NCBI GenBank assembly: GCA_934202525.1
Contig: CAKPYB010000016.1
Span: 1-63,533, forward strand
Direction: 5' to 3'
DNA length: 63,533 nucleotides
DNA from: an uncultured Prevotella sp.
Lineage (GTDB): Bacteria; Bacteroidota; Bacteroidia; Bacteroidales; Bacteroidaceae
Of this stretch, positions 16,145-24,334 are shown in pieces. The notes below the pieces were generated by a model, which worked only from the letters and a program-made list of their open reading frames with translations, did not search any database and was not told where the DNA came from. The position numbers and the translations under genes were made by a program. How positions within the stretch are numbered: position 1 is the stretch's first letter; each line of letters opens with the position of its first letter.

Positions 16145-17026
16145 TTATCTTCTGCGGGTTGTAGTCTTCTTTCTGGTGGTAGAAGTCTTGCCCGTAGAAC
16201 CTACCTTATAAGTAGTCTGAGGTTTATAATACTTCAGCGCAGTAGGCATTTCCTTCTGCAAGGCAGCAATACGCTTGGCGTCTGAAGGGTGATCGCTGAA
16301 AATATCACTCTGATTGCTGCTTGAGCCCTGCGACATTCTCTTCCAGAAAGGAATGGCCTGCTGAGGATCGTAACCTGCCATGGCAGCGAAGATAAGCCCC
16401 ATGTAATCTGCCTCGGTTTCATTATCACGGGAATACTTCAGATTGCGGAATGAGAAATACTGTCCGGCAACTGCACTTGCCACATTACCTACACCATTAC
16501 CTACTGTCTGGTTCAATACAGTTCCCAGGATACTTGTACCGGTTTGCTGATTCTGCTGTTTGGTGAGCTGCTCAGCACTATGTTTAGCCACAGCATGAGC
16601 TATTTCGTGACCCAAAACGATTGCCAAACCGGTTTCATTCTGAGTGTAAGGCAAAAGTCCTTCATAAACCACGATTTTACCGCCAGGCATACAGAATGCA
16701 TTGGCAGACTTATCTTGTACCAGATTGAATTCCCATGAATAATTCTTCACGTCGGCTTCAAATCCATTCTGCTTCAAATAGAGTTCAACAGCATTGGCAA
16801 GTCTTTTTCCTACCCGCTGAACCATCGCCGTATTGGCTGCATTGGTCGACTTCTTGGCAGAAGCCATGTACTTTGTGTATTCCTGATTAGACAGACTGAG
16901 AACCTGCTCATCGGATACAGAGATGCGATGAGTGCGACCGGTCAGAGGCACCGTCTGTGTAGTGCCGCAAGATGACAACGCAAGGGCTGCCACAACCGTC
17001 AGAACTAAAAACTTAAACTTTTTCAT
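16145..17026 (-). CDS. M48-family zinc metallopeptidase lipoprotein
   Basis: 293 residues with a lipobox ALSSC, so it is probably anchored in the periplasm (BepA/LoiP-like). The zinc site is HEIAH (residues 140-144), and the third ligand is the first Glu of ETEADYMG. A Thr/Lys/Arg-rich tail ends the protein. Homologues degrade misassembled outer-membrane proteins. It heads the operon M48-NfeD-slipin, with only 23 nt to the NfeD gene, suggesting a membrane quality-control unit. Confidence 0.93.
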   Translation of the reverse strand: MKKFKFLVLTVVAALALSSCGTTQTVPLTGRTHRISVSDEQVLSLSNQEYTKYMASAKKSTNAANTAMVQRVGKRLANAVELYLKQNGFEADVKNYSWEFNLVQDKSANAFCMPGGKIVVYEGLLPYTQNETGLAIVLGHEIAHAVAKHSAEQLTKQQNQQTGTSILGTVLNQTVGNGVGNVASAVAGQYFSFRNLKYSRDNETEADYMGLIFAAMAGYDPQQAIPFWKRMSQGSSSNQSDIFSDHPSDAKRIAALQKEMPTALKYYKPQTTYKVGSTGKTSTTRKKTTTRRR

Positions 17027-17093
17027 CTTAACTTACGTATATTAAATATGTTTATTCATTAAGTTTATGTGCTGTTTGAAACATTTTTCTCTG

Positions 17094-17125
17094 CAAATAT
17101 ACTATTTCTTGACGAAACCACCAAA
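17094..17125 (-). promoter_or_regulatory. Bacteroidales promoter for the M48-NfeD-slipin operon
   Basis: The minus-strand -7 is TATATTTG (17094-17101) and the -33 TTTG (17122-17125), with a 20-bp spacer. The leader is about 65 nt. Confidence 0.8.
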
Positions 17126-17220
17126 GAAAAATGAGAAAAACATGAAATATAACCTAAAAATAACACAAGATAACTGACAAAAAGGGGTGTATGAAAAAAA
17201 GATGGCAAAAAATAGAGGTG

Positions 17221-17236
17221 TGGCACAATCTTTGCA
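17221..17236 (+). promoter_or_regulatory. Sigma-54 (-24/-12) promoter before the CobW GTPase
   Basis: TGGCACaatctTTGCA matches the sigma-54 consensus TGGCAC-N5-TTGCW at every defined position and lies 99 bp before the ATG. No good TAnnTTTG sits there; AATCTTTG inside the site is one mismatch away. An inverted repeat TGTTTgAAACA at 17073-17083, about 140 bp upstream, could be an activator site. The leader contains GATAAC...GTTATC (17262-17292), a possible hairpin. Confidence 0.7.
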
Positions 17237-17334
17237 GTTTCGTAAAACCGTCAGCCTACCGGATAACAGCTGTCTGAGAAAGTAGCGTTATCAGCAGGCA
17301 GGATTTAAGAAGTATAACATTAAAATATTTTAAT

Positions 17335-18627
17335 ATGAACACAAAGAAGGAAGTGCCTGTATTGCTTTTGACAGGCTACCTGGGTAGTGGAAAGACAACC
17401 CTTCTCAACAAGATTTTAGCTAACGAAAAAGGTATTAAGTTTGCCGTCATCGTCAACGATATTGGTGAAGTCAATATTGATGCAGCCCTGATAGAAAAAG
17501 GTGGCGTGGTAGGACAGAAAGACGATTCGCTCGTTTCTCTCCAGAATGGTTGCATCTGCTGCACATTGAAGATGGACCTGGTAGAACAGCTCAAGGAAAT
17601 CGTAGACATGAAGCGTTTCGATTACATCGTCATCGAGGCTTCCGGAATCTGCGAGCCTGCTCCTATTGCCCAGACCATCTGCTCTATCCCATCCCTCGGT
17701 CCTCAGTACATCGAGAATGGTATTCTGCGCCTTGACAGCATCGTTACCGTAGTAGATGCTTTGCGCATGAAGGATGAATTCTCCAACGGCAGCGACTTGA
17801 TGAAGAAGGATATTGATGAGGAAGATCTGGCTTCGCTCGTCATCCAGCAGATTGAGTTCTGCAACATCATCCTCCTGAACAAAGCTGCAGAGGTTGAACC
17901 TAAGGAACTGGAGCACCTGAAGCAGATTATCCGTGCCATCCAGCCTAAGGCAGAAATCTTTGAATGCAACTATGGTGATGTTGACTTGAATCTGATTGTC
18001 AACACCAAGAAGTTTGATTGGGAAACCGTAGCCACTTCAGCTGGCTGGATTCAGGAGATTGAATCAGAAAGAAACGGAGAGCATGAAGAAGAAGAACATG
18101 AACATCATCATCATCACGACCATGACGAGGATGAAGAGCATGAGCATCATCATCATGACCACGATGAACATGACCACGACCACGATGAACATGAGCATCA
18201 TCACCATCATCACCACCACGATCATGACCATGATCATGAAGGCGGAGAAGTTGAGGAATACGGAATCGGCACATTCGTTTACTACCGCCGCAAACCTTTC
18301 GACTTGGGACTCTTCGATGATTTTGTCGCAAGAAAATGGCCTAGAGACGTAGTTCGCGCCAAGGGAATCTGCTATTTCGACGATGAGCGTGACATGTGCT
18401 ACGTATTCGAGCAGGCTGGCAAGCAGAAGACTGTGAAGCAGGCTGGCCAATGGCTGGCAACCATGCCGAAAGACGAACTCGCCCAAGTATTGATGAACAA
18501 CCCACAGTTGCAGAAGGAATGGGATCAGGAATTGGGCGACCGCATGATAAAAATCGTATTCATCGGTCAGCATATCAAGGAGCAGAAAGATGCTATTATT
18601 GCTGAACTCGACAAATGTCTGGCATAA
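17335..18627 (+). CDS. CobW/COG0523-family metallochaperone GTPase with His-rich domain
   Basis: 430 residues. A P-loop GYLGSGKT (residues 14-21) opens the G domain. The metal-binding CxCC motif is C73-I-C75-C76 (NGCICCTLK). The usual NKxD is NKAA. A His/Asp/Glu-rich segment (about residues 247-305) can bind many Zn, Ni or Co ions. The CobW C-terminal domain begins at GIGTFVYYRRKPFD. The family loads metals, usually Zn, onto client enzymes. It is monocistronic with a sigma-54-type promoter. I see no Zur box with confidence, so the metal is undecided. Confidence 0.92.
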   Translation: MNTKKEVPVLLLTGYLGSGKTTLLNKILANEKGIKFAVIVNDIGEVNIDAALIEKGGVVGQKDDSLVSLQNGCICCTLKMDLVEQLKEIVDMKRFDYIVIEASGICEPAPIAQTICSIPSLGPQYIENGILRLDSIVTVVDALRMKDEFSNGSDLMKKDIDEEDLASLVIQQIEFCNIILLNKAAEVEPKELEHLKQIIRAIQPKAEIFECNYGDVDLNLIVNTKKFDWETVATSAGWIQEIESERNGEHEEEEHEHHHHHDHDEDEEHEHHHHDHDEHDHDHDEHEHHHHHHHHDHDHDHEGGEVEEYGIGTFVYYRRKPFDLGLFDDFVARKWPRDVVRAKGICYFDDERDMCYVFEQAGKQKTVKQAGQWLATMPKDELAQVLMNNPQLQKEWDQELGDRMIKIVFIGQHIKEQKDAIIAELDKCLA

Positions 18628-18753
18628 AACAGATTAAAGAAGTAGACAAGCAGAACAGAAGTTTATCTTCAGAACTGATTTTGTAGAATCTTATTCTGCC
18701 CAATTCCAAGCAAAAAGCAAAGGAAAAATAGCTCAAAATGAGCAGAAAACAAG

Positions 18754-18802
18754 AAAAACGGAGGAAAACGAACAAAAAAGTGAAGTTTTTCCTCCGTTTT
18801 TT
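18754..18802 (+). terminator. Terminator after the CobW GTPase
   Basis: AAAAACGGAGGAAAA on the left pairs with TTTTTCCTCCGTTTTTT on the right (to 18802), with a long A-rich loop. Confidence 0.8.
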
Positions 18803-18824
18803 AGTTTAATTCGTTTTTTTTTGT

Positions 18825-18832
18825 TAATTTTG
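18825..18832 (+). promoter_or_regulatory. -7 element TAATTTTG before the GNAT gene
   Basis: TAATTTTG lies 27 bp upstream of the ATG at 18860, directly after the preceding terminator. The -33 region is T-rich (TTTA at 18804). Confidence 0.6.
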
Positions 18833-18859
18833 CACCCGAATAATAAAAGCGTAATTAAT

Positions 18860-19390
18860 ATGAAGACAAACTTCAGACAGGCGTATATTAAGGACTTTGC
18901 TGCTTGCTGGAAAGTCATCGACCAGGCTCGCCAAAGTATGATAGAATCGGGACGTCACCAATGGACTGAGGAATATCCATCAGAAAAAGACATCAGAAAA
19001 GACATAGAAAATGGCAACGCCTTCGTTCTAACTGTAAACGAAGAGGTGGTTGTCTATGGAGCAGTCATATTGAATGGTGAACCCAAATATAAGAAATTAG
19101 TAGGCAACTGGATTACCGATGGCGATTATTATGTAATACATCGCTTTGCCACGTTGCCTAGTTTCCAGCGTGAAGGTTTGGCGCGTATTTTCATCAGTAA
19201 GGTGAACAGTATGTGCGAGGTAGAAAAAATACCTAGCATCAAGGTTGACACCAACTTTGACAATACGCCGATGATCAACCTTCTGTCTTCGATGGGTTTC
19301 TGCATCTGCGGACGTGTAAACTATGGAGGAAACAGAGGTCAGCGTTTCGCCTTTGAAAAACTCTCCATAGCCATGGAACCTGCAGAATAA
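18860..19390 (+). CDS. GNAT-family N-acetyltransferase
   Basis: 176 residues from MKTNFRQA; an ATG at 18821 would overlap the promoter. The acetyl-CoA fold is recognisable: RQAYIKDFAACWKVIDQAR at the start, YYVIHRFATLPSFQREGLARIFI (motif A with the Q-R-E-G-L-A pyrophosphate loop), then NTPMINLLSSMGFCICG (motif B). The substrate is unknown. It precedes ligA by 52 nt on the same strand and may be cotranscribed. Confidence 0.9.
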   Translation: MKTNFRQAYIKDFAACWKVIDQARQSMIESGRHQWTEEYPSEKDIRKDIENGNAFVLTVNEEVVVYGAVILNGEPKYKKLVGNWITDGDYYVIHRFATLPSFQREGLARIFISKVNSMCEVEKIPSIKVDTNFDNTPMINLLSSMGFCICGRVNYGGNRGQRFAFEKLSIAMEPAE

Positions 19391-19442
19391 TTTCTGGCCA
19401 TCGAAAAACACAACATTTGATTAACATCCTCAAACATTCATT

Positions 19443-21425
19443 ATGGAAGAGAAACTATTGCAGATGAAGAGCTTGGTTGAAAGACTCAACCAAGCTTCGG
19501 ATAGTTATTATAACGGAAAAGGCGAACTCATGACCGACTATGAGTGGGACGCCCTTTTCGACCAGCTCAAGAGATTGGAAGAGGAAACAGGCGAAATTCT
19601 GCCTGACTCCCCTACTAATCGCGTGTCAGAAGATTCTATCGTAGGAAAGAAAGAGGAGCATGAATTTGCTGCCCTCTCTCTGGCAAAGACCAAACAGGTA
19701 AGTGATCTTGTAAAATGGGCAGAAGACCGCCCTATCTGGATTTCATGGAAACTGGACGGACTGACCCTCGTAGTAACCTATGACGGCGGAAAACTCACCA
19801 AAATCGTTACCCGCGGTAACGGACACATCGGCACCAACATTACCCACTTGGCTCCAGCCATTTCAGGCATTCCTGCTACCATTTCAGAGAAAGGACATCT
19901 TGTAGTAAGAGGAGAAGCTGTTATTTCGTATGCTGATTTCGAACAGTTCATCATCGAAAGCGAAGGCGATTACGCCAATCCACGAAACCTCGCTTCAGGC
20001 TCACTCACGCTGAAGGATATTGATGAGGTGAAGCAGCGCCACATCCAATGGATTCCGTTCACCTTGGTTTATACTGAGCGGGAACTTACCTCATGGGGCG
20101 AACGCATGCAGATGCTGAAAGACCTGGGAATGAATCCTGTAGAACGTGAGCGTATTGACCACCCTACCACAGAAAATATCCAGCTGGAAATAGACAAGTT
20201 TACGGAGAAGGTGACAAGCAAGAAGAATCCTTTCCCGGTAGACGGATTGGTAATTTGCTACGATGATACGGTTTATGCTGCTACCGGTTCGGTTACAGGC
20301 CATCACGCTACGAGAGCAGGATTTGCCTTTAAATGGCAAGACGAGCATGCTGAAACCGAACTCGATCACATAGAATGGTCGTGCGCAGCCAGCACCATCA
20401 CGCCTGTAGCTGTTTTCAAACCGGTAGAACTTGAAGGAACCACCGTGCAGCGTGCCTCGCTCTGCAATGTAAGCGAATGCGAGCGTCTGGGCATTGGCGA
20501 CAAGGGAACCAGACTGCAGGTAATCAAGGCCAATAAGATTATCCCGAAGGTAATCAATATTACTGATGTGGTGGGAACTTTTGTCATTCCCGACGAATGT
20601 CCGGTCTGCCATGCGCCAGCTGTAGTGCGCGAGAGCGAGAGCGGCACCAAGACTCTCCATTGCACCAATGCAGCCTGCCCAGCCAAACAACTTAAGAAAT
20701 TTGCCCGCTTCGTCAGCAAGGAAGGAATCAATATTGACGGAATCTCTGAACAGACTGTCTGGAAATTCATCAATCACGGTTTTATCAGAGAATATGCTGA
20801 TTTCTACAAACTGAAGAATTATGCGTTCGAGATTTCCTGTTTCGAAGGATTCGGAAAGAAGAGCGTAAGCAACCTTCTGGAGAGTATAGAGAAAAGCCGC
20901 CATACTGACGGCCGTCATCTGCTCTACGCCTTGAATATTCCGCTCTGCGGCGGCGATGTGGCTAAAAAACTGCTCAGCCGTTACAAGGTGAAGGAACTGA
21001 TAGAAACGGCGCGCCTAAGCATGTTTGACGATGAGTTTGCAAGCATCGATGGCATTGGACCAGAAAAGAGTGCCAAGTTTATCGCCTGGTTCAAGGATGA
21101 TATTCATTTCCAGCATGTACAGCATCTGCTGTCCGAGTTGATTATCGAGGAGCAGGAACCTGTAGAAACGGGAAACAAATGCCAGGGGCTGACTTTCGTC
21201 GTAACCGGAGATGTGCATCATTACAAGAACCGCAACGAGCTGAAGGCTTATATTGAAAGTCAGGGCGGCAAGGTTACGGGAAGCGTGAGCAAGAGTACTA
21301 ACTATCTGATTAACAACGATGCAGCTTCTCAGAGTTCGAAGAACAAGAAAGCCCATGAGCTCAATATTCCGATTATTACAGAAGAGGAATTCATAGAAAA
21401 GTTTCAGGAGCAAGCAAGCGAATAA
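19443..21425 (+). CDS. NAD+-dependent DNA ligase (divergent LigA)
   Basis: 660 residues with all LigA parts. Domain Ia lies at the N-terminus, then the adenylation domain with nucleophile K103 in SWKLDGLTLVV, where typical LigA has E-x-K-x-D-G. An OB fold holds the TPVAVFKPVELEGTTVQRASLCN block, a four-Cys zinc site follows (CPVCHAP ... HCTNAACPAKQ), then helix-hairpin-helix repeats and a C-terminal BRCT (about residues 575-655). It seals nicks using NAD+. The wording of the catalytic region resembles the ligases of Clostridia more than, as I recall them, typical Bacteroidales LigA. It could be a second, transferred ligase. Confidence 0.9.
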   Translation: MEEKLLQMKSLVERLNQASDSYYNGKGELMTDYEWDALFDQLKRLEEETGEILPDSPTNRVSEDSIVGKKEEHEFAALSLAKTKQVSDLVKWAEDRPIWISWKLDGLTLVVTYDGGKLTKIVTRGNGHIGTNITHLAPAISGIPATISEKGHLVVRGEAVISYADFEQFIIESEGDYANPRNLASGSLTLKDIDEVKQRHIQWIPFTLVYTERELTSWGERMQMLKDLGMNPVERERIDHPTTENIQLEIDKFTEKVTSKKNPFPVDGLVICYDDTVYAATGSVTGHHATRAGFAFKWQDEHAETELDHIEWSCAASTITPVAVFKPVELEGTTVQRASLCNVSECERLGIGDKGTRLQVIKANKIIPKVINITDVVGTFVIPDECPVCHAPAVVRESESGTKTLHCTNAACPAKQLKKFARFVSKEGINIDGISEQTVWKFINHGFIREYADFYKLKNYAFEISCFEGFGKKSVSNLLESIEKSRHTDGRHLLYALNIPLCGGDVAKKLLSRYKVKELIETARLSMFDDEFASIDGIGPEKSAKFIAWFKDDIHFQHVQHLLSELIIEEQEPVETGNKCQGLTFVVTGDVHHYKNRNELKAYIESQGGKVTGSVSKSTNYLINNDAASQSSKNKKAHELNIPIITEEEFIEKFQEQASE

Positions 21426-21435
21426 AACGAGATAG

Positions 21436-21488
21436 AAAAAAAAGCGAAAGCCAGATTCCGGATTACGGACTTGGCTTTCGCTTTTTCT
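21436..21488. terminator. Bidirectional terminator between ligA and serpin
   Basis: AAAGCGAAAGCCA (21441-21453) pairs with TGGCTTTCGCTTT (21472-21484). An A-run lies on one side and a T-run on the other, serving both convergent genes. Confidence 0.9.
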
Positions 21489-21517
21489 AATTTTAAGAAC
21501 CTGCAAATTCTCTGTTA

Positions 21518-22804
21518 TTATTCTCCCATGAACTGACCCATGAAGAGAATGGCGCCACTGTTACGTTCTGTAATAAAATAAATGAATGGGCGGTTGGCAT
21601 GGAATTCTACACGCTTCATCTCGTGAGGACCCAGTGAGGTCAGCATCACAGCAGCTGTTACGGCAGCAGCCTTGGTTCCACGCTCACTTACCTCTATCTT
21701 TGCCTTCTGCAACATCTTCGATACGTAGAAACTGCCATTGGCAAAACGGCTGAAATTTGCCGTGCCTGGCTGGAAGATGCTCGGAGCGCCCAGTTTACTG
21801 ATAATCTGATTGAGCGACAGGTCCATCTCGGTAGTAAACTTAGGGAATTTTAAATCTACCTGGCAACGGTCCATGTCATTACTCAACTTCTGGAGTTTAT
21901 CAGCATCCATCTCCTTCATCACCTCGCTGATGCTCTTGCCAGCCTTAGGAAGAAGAACGGTCATCTGATAGCTTCCATTTCCGTATGGCAGCTCTACAGC
22001 CTGCAACATATCATTTTCAGTATAGGCAAACTTCTTGTTCAGGTGCATCATGTTCACCTTCTTAATATCGCGTGTGTAACCGCTGAAGTTCTCAAGACGG
22101 GTGTTCTTCGCATCAAACTTCTCCTGCCAGGTTCCGTTAAAGTAAATAGCATTCAGAAGGTAAGAAACGGCTGCAGGCTCTACCTGATCGATGATGCTAG
22201 GAATCATTCCTTTAGTCTGCTTCTTGCACCAGTCATTAATGCGAGTGGCAGATTTTGGAGAAGTAAAGTCCATACTCTCCACGCCAGCCTGATAAGAATC
22301 AGCCACGGTGCGAGCAAAATCGCTGTTCAGTCTGAAATTCTTGTTGATGGCGATAAAGTTGGCAATGTTTACGGTTGTCTGCTTGTCAAGCTTACCAGCC
22401 GAAAGCATCAGCGCCTTATAACAGTCGTTGAGTTCCTTCACGCTTACGCCCTCGCAACCGATTGCCTTCAGAATCTCTTCCTGCGTATTACCGTCGGCAC
22501 CATTTGCAAGCATTCCCATCAGATAGGCGATACTCATTGGCGAAACCACCTCAGAATCCATGCCGCTAATCTGCTGATAGAGTCTGAAAGCGAAATCGTT
22601 GTTCTTCTTCACAATATTCTGCTGAGCCTCTGAGAGGATAAGATAACTCTCGTCCATTTCCTCATCTGCCGACGGACGGGCTGCCTCTGTTATCTTCTCA
22701 GCCTTCGTTGCGTTCTCATTCTGTGCATTCTTGCTAGAGCTGCAAGAAGTCATAGCCATTGCAGCTGAAGCTAAAATAGCTGCACTAAATACTTTCTTAT
22801 TCAT
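21518..22804 (-). CDS. Serpin-family protease inhibitor lipoprotein
   Basis: 428 residues with signal peptide and lipobox MTSC, so exported and lipid-anchored. The serpin core is clear: NAIYFNGTWQEKFDAKNTRLENF, the QAVELPYGNGSYQMTVLLP strand, the LKFPKFTTEMDLSLN block, and the C-terminal NRPFIYFITERNSGAILFMG. The hinge of the reactive-centre loop is SERGTKAAAVTAAV, whose small residues are typical of inhibitory serpins, with the scissile region around MLTSLGPHEM. It would trap serine or cysteine proteases of host, diet or neighbours by suicide inhibition. It is transcribed alone. Confidence 0.95.
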   Translation of the reverse strand: MNKKVFSAAILASAAMAMTSCSSSKNAQNENATKAEKITEAARPSADEEMDESYLILSEAQQNIVKKNNDFAFRLYQQISGMDSEVVSPMSIAYLMGMLANGADGNTQEEILKAIGCEGVSVKELNDCYKALMLSAGKLDKQTTVNIANFIAINKNFRLNSDFARTVADSYQAGVESMDFTSPKSATRINDWCKKQTKGMIPSIIDQVEPAAVSYLLNAIYFNGTWQEKFDAKNTRLENFSGYTRDIKKVNMMHLNKKFAYTENDMLQAVELPYGNGSYQMTVLLPKAGKSISEVMKEMDADKLQKLSNDMDRCQVDLKFPKFTTEMDLSLNQIISKLGAPSIFQPGTANFSRFANGSFYVSKMLQKAKIEVSERGTKAAAVTAAVMLTSLGPHEMKRVEFHANRPFIYFITERNSGAILFMGQFMGE

Positions 22805-22923
22805 ATTTCTCTAATTTATTAGTTCATTTTAATGACTCAACGCTCCTGAACCCAAAGGGACAGTTCCTCTTTAAAAGGCAGTTCCCGAATCGGAATCTGA
22901 ATCGTGAGTTCTGAAGATAAAAT

Positions 22924-22963
22924 GAAAAATCGGCTAATCCTTGCATGGGGAAAGCCGATTTTA
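22924..22963 (-). terminator. Terminator after the ATP-grasp gene
   Basis: AAAATCGGCT (22926-22935) pairs with AGCCGATTTT (22953-22962), giving a T-run on the minus strand. It separates the ATP-grasp gene from the serpin gene. Confidence 0.8.
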
Positions 22964-23003
22964 CTATTTCTTAACAAAAAATATCTATGTTCTTTACAAA
23001 AAA

Positions 23004-24164
23004 TCAATGCAGCGGTGCCTCTTCCGAAGGTCTGCCAGGCTTTATTCTGAGATGATATCTGTTTCCATCATATTCCACGCGCATGATGTTCGTCCTGTTG
23101 GTCTTCATCTCATCGCTCGAATTAGCCACAAGATGTTCGTATAGATCTATTGCCACATGACCCATCGTTCTGCGCAGATTGATTTCGATGCAAGGAACCA
23201 CGCCCAGTCCGGTTCTGTTTACGTCCTCACCTTCCTGATTCAGCACAGCCTCGCAGAATTCATCCTTCTCCCCTTTCGTGCAGATCATCATGTCTACTCC
23301 AAACGGACCACTGTAAATATCCTTCAGCGCTGGCTCCATTACCTCGATGATGCGCTGTCTGATTCCGGCAAGCTGAGCCTCGCTAATGAGCGGTTTCATC
23401 ATTTCCACCTTATCATCTTCAGAGCAGAGCACATTGCCCGAATAGGCATTCTTGATTGTGTCGAAGAGCGAAAGACCGCGATAGAGCACCTTGCCGTCCT
23501 TCATTTCAAACTCCATGGCGAAATCTCTCACCTTATTATATAGGGGTTCTACGGTTACGCCGCCCTGATGATAAATCATGTTTGCCACCCATCTTTCGAA
23601 GGTAGGATAATCTCCGGCAGTCCTGAAGTCCTCAGCACTTACATATTTCACTCCCCTTCCACTACTGCTCCAGGGAGCCTTGACAACAGCTTTGCCGTGC
23701 TGTAGAATGAGTTCTTTGACACGAGCCGTCTCTGTAACATATTCCACGCCACGCTGCAGATGGTGGGCAGCCCATTGCCTGCTGCTCACCTCGCGTACCT
23801 TATTTAATACAGCATCAGTCGGCAACATAATCTCCGGTATTCCCAAACGCTCCAACTCACCTTTCAGCGAAAGATTCCATCCCCAGGGATGAACACTGTC
23901 AAGAAATTCAGTCTTCAGCAGATGCTTCAGCTGAGGCTTGGTGATGAATTCTACCTTGCTGTTCAGTTCAGCCCCAAAATGGCGCGCCCTGTTCTTCGCA
24001 AAATCAATATCATCCACAAGCACGAGGTCGCCCTCTTCCGCCCAAAGAGCCGGAATGAAAGCAAGATCACTTCTAAGTTGTCTTCCCGCATGAGGTGCGG
24101 TAAACTGTTTCAGATTTGCAGCCAAAGCCAAATCATGTTCTGGATTGAAAATATGTAATTTCAT
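23004..24164 (-). CDS. ATP-grasp-type protein of unknown function
   Basis: 386 residues from MKLHIFNPEHDLALA. An in-frame ATG at 24212 would lie upstream of the -7 element, so I reject it. ATP-grasp features are visible: KAVVKAPWSSSGRGVKYV (Lys and Gly-rich nucleotide loop), GPFGVDMMICTKG, and CIEINLRRTMGHVAIDLY with the Glu-x-Asn metal ligands. Such enzymes join a carboxylate to an amine or thiol through an acyl phosphate; the substrate is not evident here. Its promoter -7 box ends only 4 nt before the ATG. Confidence 0.82.
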   Translation of the reverse strand: MKLHIFNPEHDLALAANLKQFTAPHAGRQLRSDLAFIPALWAEEGDLVLVDDIDFAKNRARHFGAELNSKVEFITKPQLKHLLKTEFLDSVHPWGWNLSLKGELERLGIPEIMLPTDAVLNKVREVSSRQWAAHHLQRGVEYVTETARVKELILQHGKAVVKAPWSSSGRGVKYVSAEDFRTAGDYPTFERWVANMIYHQGGVTVEPLYNKVRDFAMEFEMKDGKVLYRGLSLFDTIKNAYSGNVLCSEDDKVEMMKPLISEAQLAGIRQRIIEVMEPALKDIYSGPFGVDMMICTKGEKDEFCEAVLNQEGEDVNRTGLGVVPCIEINLRRTMGHVAIDLYEHLVANSSDEMKTNRTNIMRVEYDGNRYHLRIKPGRPSEEAPLH

Positions 24165-24168
24165 GGTG

Positions 24169-24176
24169 CAAAGATA
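24169..24176 (-). promoter_or_regulatory. -7 element TATCTTTG abutting the ATP-grasp start codon
   Basis: The minus-strand TATCTTTG is followed by CACC and then ATG. The transcript would be leaderless or nearly so. Confidence 0.6.
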
Positions 24177-24268
24177 TAAAGAAATGTGCAAAAAAAGGCA
24201 GAAAAACCCCATTTTTACTTAGACAAGTGCTAAATAATGAAAAAAAAGTTACTTTTTGCTATCTAGAG

Positions 24269-24299
24269 TTTGCAAATTAGAAATATTTAATTACCTTTG
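24269..24299 (+). promoter_or_regulatory. Bacteroidales promoter for the AAA ATPase gene
   Basis: The -33 TTTG (24269-24272) and -7 TACCTTTG (24292-24299) have a 19-bp spacer. The ATG is 35 bp downstream. Confidence 0.8.
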
Positions 24300-24334
24300 C
24301 ATCGTAAAAACAATTTAGAAACGATATTGAACTC

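Noticed and set aside
17228..17235. AATCTTTG as a standard Bacteroidales -7 box for the CobW gene
   Set aside because: It misses the first T of TAnnTTTG and has no -33 TTTG at 19-21 bp. The sigma-54 match at the same place is far better, though 5'-end data would be needed to decide.
18064..18573. Open frames opposite the His-rich region of the CobW gene
   Set aside because: They mirror the repetitive CAT/GAC codons, giving Met/Val-rich nonsense peptides.
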